This document shows, piece after piece, positions 58,744 through 64,000 of a stretch of 64,000 bases of DNA. The stretch covers positions 1 through 64,000 of the forward strand of contig NZ_JACJPP010000029.1 of the NCBI RefSeq assembly GCF_014696135.1, in the 5' to 3' direction. Position numbers and translations under genes: made by a program. The DNA is from Nodosilinea sp. FACHB-141 (GTDB lineage: Bacteria; Cyanobacteriota; Cyanobacteriia; Phormidesmidales; Phormidesmidaceae). Position 1 is the first letter of the stretch, and the number at the start of each line of letters is the position of its first letter. The notes under the pieces were generated by a model. That model was not told the DNA's origin. It searched no databases and was given only the letters and a program-made list of their open reading frames with translations.

Positions 58744-58971
58744 TATTATCTTGCAGACCTGGCTGAACCCTACAGACCGACTAAGCGCCTTAAAAGCCTG
58801 CCTTTCTGTGATTCAGACACACCTTCGTGCCTAAGAGAGCATTCCTTGCCTTCAGGGGGAGCCAGCTAAGAAGTTAAAAGGTTTTATAAGTTAAAAGAAA
58901 CGCGCGCGCGAAGTTAAGGGATCCAAAATCACCTCTAACTACCTGTAATCACTTTGAGAAAAATTACTCTC

Positions 58972-59055
58972 GGTGGGTGAAATACCGAAGTCGCCACCGC
59001 CTCCGGTGGGTGAAGTACCGAAGCTTGAGCGCTTGTTGGTGGGTGAAATACCGAT
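58972..59055 (+). repeat. Three iterons, 33-bp spacing (origin of replication)
   Basis: GGTGGGTGAAATACCGA begins at 58972, 59005 (one change, AAG) and 59038. The spacing is 33 bp each, close to three helical turns, so a Rep protein can bind the copies on one face. This lies 313 bp from the stop of the Rep gene. It is the strongest candidate for the replicon's oriV. Confidence 0.85.
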
Positions 59056-59056
59056 A

Positions 59057-59098
59057 CAATCCACAGGTTGTTCACATGATACCAACAGGATATTCACA
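59057..59098 (+). promoter_or_regulatory. DnaA-box-like sites next to the iterons
   Basis: Measured against TTATNCACA: TTGTTCACA (59068-59076) and ATATTCACA (59090-59098) match at 8 of 9 positions, and CAATCCACA (59057-59065) at 7. Host DnaA boxes beside iterons are usual in iteron plasmid origins. Confidence 0.7.
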
Positions 59099-59195
59099 GC
59101 CCAAAGGATCCTGCCGATGGGCCAGCTCCTTGCACCACAACGAGGGGAGCAGCACATCTACATAAAGCCCAAAGCCAACTTTTCACCTAGATAAT

Positions 59196-59223
59196 ACAAA
59201 CTATTTTCTATAAAATAGTTTGT
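59196..59223. promoter_or_regulatory. Extended palindrome, site 4 (12-bp arms)
   Basis: ACAAACTATTTT (59196-59207) and its exact complement (59212-59223) around CTAT. This is a longer version of the same core, downstream of the Rep gene on its 3' side. Confidence 0.75.
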
Positions 59224-59322
59224 GTAGTTCATTGCTGTAGGAGGATTTCCGCACCTCACAGTAAGCTGGGAGCCCCAACCCCAGAGGCTTTTGATTACTT
59301 TCTAGTTTATAGAATAAATTTC

Positions 59323-59333
59323 CTAGAAAATAG
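59323..59333. promoter_or_regulatory. Half palindrome, site 5
   Basis: CTAGAAAATAG with a degenerate left half (AAATTTC), 35 bp after the stop codon of rep on the minus strand. It is the weakest of the seven sites. Confidence 0.5.
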
Positions 59334-59367
59334 AAACTATGTTTTACTGCCCTTATTACCTTCCTAC

Positions 59368-60225
59368 TTATAGGTCGAGGAACTGTCTGATAGCAGCTCT
59401 TGCCTGCGCTCGCTCACTTCTACATTGAAACAGTACCGAATCGGATGGCTCATCAAAGCTAAGAAGATAACCGGGTAGATGGTCGGCCTCACAGATATTC
59501 CTCGCCATGCGCCGAAACTCTTTGAGAGAGGAGCTAGAACCAGATTTCTTGTGTAGAAGAGCGAGTCCTACCTTCCACTGTGGCTGGCTGCCGCAGTGCT
59601 TGCGGGCAAGCTCATACAACCGCCTCTCTAAGCCTTTCCCCAGGCGGAAGTAATCGCGGTGCAGGGTAAGCACCTCTTGCGAGCACACTGCCTGAAAAAG
59701 CCACTCTGAAAGAGTCACCTCAACTGCCACCATACGAGCATGATTAGGACTCTTCTCGATAATCCGGTAACTCTCAATTAACCCAAACCCCTCACGGAAC
59801 CGGCGGCCACCCACCACAATATTGGTGAAAATCTTCGTCCCCGTAAGCCGCTGGAAGGCCTGTTCCAGGAGCTGGTAGCTTCGTCCCCCGGTATCGCGGT
59901 TAGTAGCGACCAAAAAATCATAGGCTGTGAGGCGTACCGTTCTACTCACGTCACGCTTACGGTTGATAGCCTCCGTAAGCTGGCTCACGCAATAGATCAG
60001 GATGTCTTTGTCAAAGATTGTCGCAAGCCCAAGCACGCTCGGCACAATCTTAACCGTATTCCCGTTGTGCTCGTACAGCCGAATGCGCGTATCAGGGTTT
60101 TTCGCCAGCGTAAAAAGCGGATGCTCCATACTGCCCAGATCGTCCTTGGGCGCAGTATCGATGATGTCGCACACAAAAAAATCAAGCTGGCGGTGCCGAT
60201 CAGGAAGGAGACTTCTATGAGCCAT
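59368..60225 (-). CDS. repA: Plasmid replication initiator, RPA family (PF10134)
   Basis: 285 residues from the ATG at 60223-60225; the frame is open 18 codons upstream. It shows the RPA family pattern throughout: DFFVCDIIDTAPKDD, GSMEHPLFTLAKNPDTRI, YEHNGNTVKIVPS, DILIYCVSQL, VEVTLSEWLFQAV, LHRDYFRLGKGLERRLYELA and LHKKSGSSSSLKEF. These proteins bind iterons and open the origin; the winged-helix part is in the C-terminal half. Family members known to me are mainly proteobacterial, so this replicon's initiator looks imported. It is divergent from parA, and the iterons lie on its 3' side. Confidence 0.9.
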   Translation of the reverse strand: MAHRSLLPDRHRQLDFFVCDIIDTAPKDDLGSMEHPLFTLAKNPDTRIRLYEHNGNTVKIVPSVLGLATIFDKDILIYCVSQLTEAINRKRDVSRTVRLTAYDFLVATNRDTGGRSYQLLEQAFQRLTGTKIFTNIVVGGRRFREGFGLIESYRIIEKSPNHARMVAVEVTLSEWLFQAVCSQEVLTLHRDYFRLGKGLERRLYELARKHCGSQPQWKVGLALLHKKSGSSSSLKEFRRMARNICEADHLPGYLLSFDEPSDSVLFQCRSERAQARAAIRQFLDL

Positions 60226-60315
60226 AGTGCGATCCCGTTGCCGAACCTTTAGGTGGAGACACCTCTTGCAGCCACTCACTATGAGGTACGGCCCATGCCC
60301 TGTCTATGCAGCTTC

Positions 60316-60331
60316 TATTTTCTAGAAAATA
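60316..60331. promoter_or_regulatory. TATTTTCTAGAAAATA palindrome, site 6, between rep and parA
   Basis: Perfect copy in the 191-bp rep-parA divergent promoter region, 86 bp before the parA start. Its position suggests it is an operator for both divergent genes. Confidence 0.78.
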
Positions 60332-60416
60332 TATTCTGTGTTGTAGAGTTTATTTTATAGTTTATAATTCCTATGTTTGGCCTTCTAACTACCGCACTTC
60401 TTTAAGGAGCAGGGCC

Positions 60417-61184
60417 GTGCCAGCACATACCATTGCCGTTTTTAACGCCAAAGGTGGGGTAGGAAAAACTTCTACTTCGTACAACCTCGCCGTTGGCCTC
60501 CAACGGTTCCACAACCTGCGCGTACTACTGGTTGATATTGACCCGCAAGGCCATGCTGGTGTCGCGCTCGGCGTTAATATTGCCGATCTACAGCACCGTA
60601 TTGACGAGGTGCTGCAAGAGAAAGCCTCTATTAAAGACACAATCGTTAAGACCGAATCAGGGGTTGACGTGGTCCCCTCAAATATCCTTCTTGCTGAAGC
60701 GGAAATTCCTATCTCTGGTCTTCATGGCCGCGAGGTGCTTTTAAGAAGGGCTATTTCCTCGGTCATCAACGAATATGACGTAATTCTGACCGATTGCCCT
60801 CCAAACGTAGGCATTCTGTCGGTTAACGCCCTCATGGCCGCTAAACAGGTGCTAGTTCCAGTCGATATGAGTTACCTAGGCCTCTTAGGAATTCCTGTAA
60901 TTGAGCGAATCCTGGGCTTGATCCAAAACCGCCTCGAACATCCAATTGAGATTTTGGGAGTGTTAGCGACTCGCTATGATAGCCGTCTCAATATCGCCAA
61001 AGACGTGCTCGACTCCCTCGAAAAACATTTCGGTGATCGCCTGTTCGAAACGGTGATCCCTGAAACGGTCAAGATTCGAGAGGCTCCTAGCTTTCAGGCC
61101 TCCATCTTTGACCACGCTCCAGGTTCCTCTGGAGCCATGGCCTACCAGCAGCTAACGGAGGAGGTTATGAAGCGTGTCAGATAA
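60417..61184 (+). CDS. parA: ParA partition ATPase
   Basis: 255 residues starting at GTG 60417, chosen because AAGGAG stands 8 nt upstream; the frame continues to 60306 without being coding-like. The deviant Walker A KGGVGKTS (Lys12 signature, Lys17 P-loop), VDIDPQGHAGV and VILTDCPPNVG (Walker B) identify a ParA/Soj ATPase. It lacks an N-terminal HTH, so it is of the small ParA type. It segregates the plasmid by forming a gradient on the nucleoid with the partner encoded 11 bp overlapping downstream. The repeated palindromes around rep-par are candidate centromere or operator sites. Confidence 0.93.
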   Translation: MPAHTIAVFNAKGGVGKTSTSYNLAVGLQRFHNLRVLLVDIDPQGHAGVALGVNIADLQHRIDEVLQEKASIKDTIVKTESGVDVVPSNILLAEAEIPISGLHGREVLLRRAISSVINEYDVILTDCPPNVGILSVNALMAAKQVLVPVDMSYLGLLGIPVIERILGLIQNRLEHPIEILGVLATRYDSRLNIAKDVLDSLEKHFGDRLFETVIPETVKIREAPSFQASIFDHAPGSSGAMAYQQLTEEVMKRVR

Positions 61185-61650
61185 ACAATCAGCTAAGAAA
61201 AGGTCCGGGTTGGGAGATAGCCCTCTTAGCCTGTTCTCACCGACGACTGATCCAGAGGAAAGGGTACCTGCCCAGGTTGAGCCCGAACCAGAACCGGAAT
61301 CAGAGCAGCTAGTGGAGAAGGTCGTCTCCATTGCTGCTAAACCAAGTGAGCTCCAAAAACCACTACAGTCCCCTACCTTGCAGGAAACAACACCAGAGTT
61401 TTTGGTGGGGGTCGAAGGAAGTGATAAGGAGTCTATTGGTCTTCAAGTCACACGCGATATCAATGACTGGCTCGATGAGGTAGTCAAAGAAGGCCGGCGC
61501 AAACACGGCAAGAAACTTAAAAAACAGGTCATCATCCAAGCAGGCATCGAGCTCCTTCGCGCAATGCCAGTCGATTGGACCGACATCGGCGACCTAGACG
61601 AACTGCGAGCTAAGCTCAGTGAACTTAAGGAAAGTTGCAGGAGAAAATAG
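61174..61650 (+). CDS. Small ParB-like centromere-binding protein (ribbon-helix-helix-like)
   Basis: 158 residues from GTG 61174, preceded by AGGAGG, overlapping parA by 11 bp. The N-terminal half is acidic and disordered (EPEPEPESEQ). The C-terminal about 70 residues (SIGLQVTRDINDWLDEVVKE, then LKKQVIIQAGIELLRA) resemble a ribbon-helix-helix DNA-binding domain, as in small partner proteins of type Ib ParA systems. The N-terminal tail would contact ParA. It is not a classical ParB with KilA/CTPase motifs. The 18-bp palindromes are its likely DNA target. Confidence 0.78.
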   Translation: MSDKQSAKKRSGLGDSPLSLFSPTTDPEERVPAQVEPEPEPESEQLVEKVVSIAAKPSELQKPLQSPTLQETTPEFLVGVEGSDKESIGLQVTRDINDWLDEVVKEGRRKHGKKLKKQVIIQAGIELLRAMPVDWTDIGDLDELRAKLSELKESCRRK

Positions 61651-61660
61651 AAGTTATTTT

Positions 61661-61692
61661 CCACAATCTATTTTATAGAAAATAGATTGTGG
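61661..61692. promoter_or_regulatory. Extended palindrome, site 7 (14-bp arms), 3' of the par operon
   Basis: CCACAATCTATTTT (61661-61674) and exact complement (61679-61692) around ATAG. This is the longest copy, between the convergent parB-like and radC genes. It may double as a terminator, though no T-run follows. Confidence 0.78.
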
Positions 61693-61715
61693 ATAACGAC
61701 TCCTCCCACTGCCTA

Positions 61716-62579
61716 TTACGTTTCCTCCTGCCACAACCCCGTCGTCTCCCTCAAGCTCCGGTATGTGCCTCCGCCCAGAATGAGATGATCGAGCACCGGC
61801 ACCCCAATAATGTTTGCGCCTTGAAGAAGTTGCCTGGTGAGGGCCAAGTCCTCTGGGCTCGGTTCAAGGCTCCCTGAAGGGTGATTATGCGCAACGATTA
61901 TCCGTGCTGCTCCAGCTTTAAGCGCAGCCTGAAAAATATCCCTCGGATGTGCCAGGGTCTCTGTCTCCGTTCCTATCGTGAGCACTTTCGTTGAGAGAAG
62001 CTGATGCCGCACATCGAGGCACACCATAGCAAAATGCTCTCTGGGCTCCCACATAAGATACGGGGTAAGCGCCGCTACTGCAATTGCTGGATCATCCACA
62101 ACAGTTCGATAAGCAGGAATGTGGTGAAACACTCGCTTCCCAAGTTCAATCGCGGCTACGATACTGGCTGCCTTCGCTAGTCCCACACCTGGCACGTGGA
62201 GTAGCTCCTCAACAGTAATCTTCTGAAGTCGCTTGATGCCGTCAGCAGCATCGCTATCGTGGAGAGTCCCCAGGAGCGCATGCGCTATCTCGATACTGGA
62301 GCGGCCCGGTAGTGCCTGCCCTGGCCCAACGAGAATAGATAAAAGTTCTGCTAGTGAGAGCGCCTTAGGACCCAATTGCCTAAGCCGCTCCCGAGGTCGT
62401 TCCTCTGCGACCATGTCTTTAATCCGAAGGGTGTATTCGGGCCTCGATAGATCCGCTGCCGCATAGTTGGCTTCGTTGCCAGTTTCAGAAGTGATCCCAA
62501 AGGCGAAGTGCTCAAGCGCTGAGGGGAGGGGAGGAGTAGGGGGATCGAAAGAAACGAAGTCTGGAGATTGCCCCGTCAT
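61716..62579 (-). CDS. radC: RadC family JAB/MPN-domain protein
   Basis: 287 residues. A helix-hairpin-helix-like N-terminal region (GPKALSLAELLSILVG, then VEELLHVPGVGLAKAASIVA) is followed by the JAB metalloprotease-like domain with VAHNHPSGS (H-x-H-x10-D, ending in SPED). The true function of RadC proteins is unsettled; they are frequent on plasmids and mobile elements and probably act on DNA. It starts directly after the stop of the upstream gene, so the two are translated together. The N-terminus has 40 residues more than most RadC proteins. Confidence 0.9.
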   Translation of the reverse strand: MTGQSPDFVSFDPPTPPLPSALEHFAFGITSETGNEANYAAADLSRPEYTLRIKDMVAEERPRERLRQLGPKALSLAELLSILVGPGQALPGRSSIEIAHALLGTLHDSDAADGIKRLQKITVEELLHVPGVGLAKAASIVAAIELGKRVFHHIPAYRTVVDDPAIAVAALTPYLMWEPREHFAMVCLDVRHQLLSTKVLTIGTETETLAHPRDIFQAALKAGAARIIVAHNHPSGSLEPSPEDLALTRQLLQGANIIGVPVLDHLILGGGTYRSLRETTGLWQEET

Positions 62580-62927
62580 TTATTCATTGCCCTTCGTTTC
62601 GTTGTGCTCCTCGGGCGTTTTCAGCACCGCCTCAACAAGCCAGACGGTAAACTGCTCTCGCTCCCGCTGGGAGAATCGCTCAAGAGCCTCAAGGAGGGCC
62701 TTAAACCGGAATCGTAGTAAGAAATAGCGCTGATCTTCTTTTGGCACCTCATTAAGCACCTTGGTCACGAGCGCTTCTACCTGGTCATCAAGAAGGACAT
62801 CTCCCTCAGTCCCCCCTGGTCCTTCCACATCAAATAGACAGAGCTGCTCTGCCTGGTCGTTGTCTGGGCAAAATGTCGCCCCCGTAGTAGCGACCGCACC
62901 CGGCAGCGAGGAAGCGTTATTTCGCAC
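62580..62927 (-). CDS. Hypothetical protein upstream of radC
   Basis: 115 residues, not recognised. The C-terminal half is helical (LLDDQVEALVTKVLNEVPKE, LRFRFKALLEALERFS). The N-terminus includes a short SSLPGAVATTGATFC segment. The stop codon abuts the radC start (TAA ATG), so they form an operon. A DNA- or RadC-associated accessory role is possible but unsupported by motif. Confidence 0.5.
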   Translation of the reverse strand: MRNNASSLPGAVATTGATFCPDNDQAEQLCLFDVEGPGGTEGDVLLDDQVEALVTKVLNEVPKEDQRYFLLRFRFKALLEALERFSQREREQFTVWLVEAVLKTPEEHNETKGNE

Positions 62928-63438
62928 TTACCACTCAATAATCTAGTCAATATCGCTTTTTAATTGCCCTGAAATAACGCTAAGTGCAAGAAGTTTTTCC
63001 GGGTTCTTAGCACTGGTCAAAGCCCGATCTCACAGGGGTAGCTGACTTCTGAATTGGTCAGTGAGCTGATTCATGGGGGCAGCTTAAATGGAGGAACAAC
63101 AAGGCAAAGGCTTTGAAAGGTTACTAGCCCAAAGGATAAAAGATCACATCAACGCTCAAGAGCCCCTACAAATTTCATGGTCATACAATCAGTGCCTAAA
63201 ATGCCCATAGTAGCCAAGCTGCGATTTGAACCCTTTTAGTTCCGTTGTAGTTGTCTTGATAGCTGCGCCAAGAGGCAACTAGCCGAGTTGCACATGAGGC
63301 AACTATTCAACCCTCATGCAGACAGTCACAGCCAGACCAGAAGGGAAGAGTCGAAAATTCGAGGCGCTGACACGCCAGGGGGAGCAAGCCCTATTTTTCT
63401 TTTTTAGAGCAAAAGTGCAAAAGGGTAAAGGGCAAGGG
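62928..63438. other. Intergenic, no gene supported
   Basis: A 40-codon frame at 63088-63210 (MEEQQGKGFERLLAQ...) has no ribosome binding site and no family. AGGCAACTATTCA at 63297 recurs at 10818, and AGTAGC...TGCG...TTTGA-CC type sequence is shared between 63209 and 10868. This suggests a dispersed element, not a gene. Confidence 0.4.
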
Positions 63439-64000
63439 CTAGCCGGTAGGCAGATGAAGAGCCCTGGGGGCCGAACACACAACCCGAAAACCGAGAAAGT
63501 AGCTGAGGTAGTCGGGCACGTAGGGGTAGCGGTGCGCGGATTGGCAGTACCTCGGAAGGTCGTACCAGGAGCCGCCGCGTAGGATCCGTTTATCGGGATT
63601 TCCGCCTTCTATCCAGGCACTGCCGTCAGTCGGGGCACCTGCATAGCTGTCATGCCAGTGGTCTTGGCACCACTCATTGACGTTGCCATGCGTGTCGCAA
63701 AGGCCAAAGGCATTGGCAATGCCAAAGTGGTCTACAGGGGTGGTCTCTGCGCGATATTCTCCTTCAGGGCCATCGGCGTAGGTGGAGTTGCCTTTGTAGT
63801 TGGCCACTTCGGTTGTCAGGGTGTTGCCAAAGTAGAAAGGCGTAATGGTGCCAGCCCGGCAAGCATATTCCCACTCAGCTTCAGAGGGCAGGCGATATTG
63901 ACGGCTTGTATGGGCCGAGAGACGGGCACAAACCTCTACCGCGTCGTACCAAGACACCTGCTCCACAGGGCGATTGTCGCCTTTGAAGCGAGAGGGGTCT
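63439..64000 (-). CDS. Formylglycine-generating-enzyme-like (SUMF1/FGE-sulfatase) domain, truncated at right edge
   Basis: At least 187 codons are in frame up to the window edge; no start can be assigned. The domain is clear: PVEQVSWYDAVEVC, RLPSEAEWEYACRAG, NAFGLCDTHGNVNEWCQDHW, RILRGGSWYDLP and LGFRVVC are the characteristic SUMF1-fold motifs. In cyanobacteria such domains often sit at the C-terminus of larger signalling or kinase proteins. The usual active-site cysteine pair of true FGE is not identifiable in the visible part. The protein end (APRALHLPTG) is a normal terminus. Confidence 0.88.
   Translation of the reverse strand, partial: DPSRFKGDNRPVEQVSWYDAVEVCARLSAHTSRQYRLPSEAEWEYACRAGTITPFYFGNTLTTEVANYKGNSTYADGPEGEYRAETTPVDHFGIANAFGLCDTHGNVNEWCQDHWHDSYAGAPTDGSAWIEGGNPDKRILRGGSWYDLPRYCQSAHRYPYVPDYLSYFLGFRVVCSAPRALHLPTG

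Noticed and set aside
63316-63582. Plus-strand frame at the right edge
   Set aside because: It largely overlaps the 3' end of the SUMF1-like gene on the other strand and has no features of its own.

Overview
The left 30 kb reads as cyanobacterial. The HIP1 octamer GCGATCGC recurs, and there are several large multi-PAS signalling proteins, two exported TPR-CHAT proteins, a vanadium-haloperoxidase-like phosphatase and decayed IS630 and recombinase copies. I infer a filamentous, Leptolyngbya/Nodosilinea-like cyanobacterium, but no taxonomic marker gene is present. The right half (about 30-63 kb) is a plasmid-type backbone. It has a Rep protein of the RPA (PF10134) type best known from proteobacterial plasmids, divergent ParA and a small partner, iterons, a MOBF relaxase, a coupling ATPase and RadC. 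HIP1 reappears around 41.5 kb and 49.7-50.5 kb, so the whole window may be one large cyanobacterial plasmid or an integrated plasmid.

Layout. 0-15 kb: sensory genes almost all on the minus strand (a truncated ethylene-receptor-like sensor, three histidine kinases, one stand-alone receiver, one PAS-GGDEF-EAL protein). Between them lie remnants of a receiver, a GGDEF and a TPR gene, plus small intergenic repeats. 15-20 kb: small zinc-ribbon protein, broken integrase, haloperoxidase-like gene, broken IS630. 20-29.4 kb: four minus-strand genes in which two exported TPR-CHAT proteins bracket a secreted TPR protein and a membrane TPR protein. 29.7-36.5 kb: small exported proteins, a PIN/ImmA-IrrE toxin-antitoxin-like pair with a divergent operator region, an unknown gene, a nucleotidyltransferase, a tyrosine recombinase and a DUF1016 nuclease. 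36.7-45.5 kb: conjugation block (relaxase, membrane protein, coupling ATPase, accessory genes), then a pentapeptide-repeat protein kinase and a NYN-domain protein. 45.9-55.5 kb: accessory/defence-like genes (a possible PLD-like sensor, PIN pair, two DUF6876 proteins, NACHT NTPase, nucleotidyltransferase-HTH pair, HTH protein). 55.5-57.6 kb: about 2 kb without a credible gene, holding a dense series of paired stems that I interpret as a large structured RNA. 57.6-62.9 kb: replication and partition (plasmid protein, palindromes, iterons, rep, parA, parB-like, radC). Right edge: a truncated formylglycine-generating-enzyme-like protein.

The most unusual items are: the roughly 1.1-kb structured RNA candidate (56.1-57.2 kb); seven dispersed palindromes built on TATTTTCTAGAAAATA around rep/par; six helically phased TGTYCA repeats upstream of the NACHT gene, which itself carries a simple-sequence Asp/Arg/Leu/Ala tract; and a hairpin-rich non-coding block at 48.8-49.25 kb. 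All assignments come from reading the sequence by eye. No database, folding or alignment programme was run.
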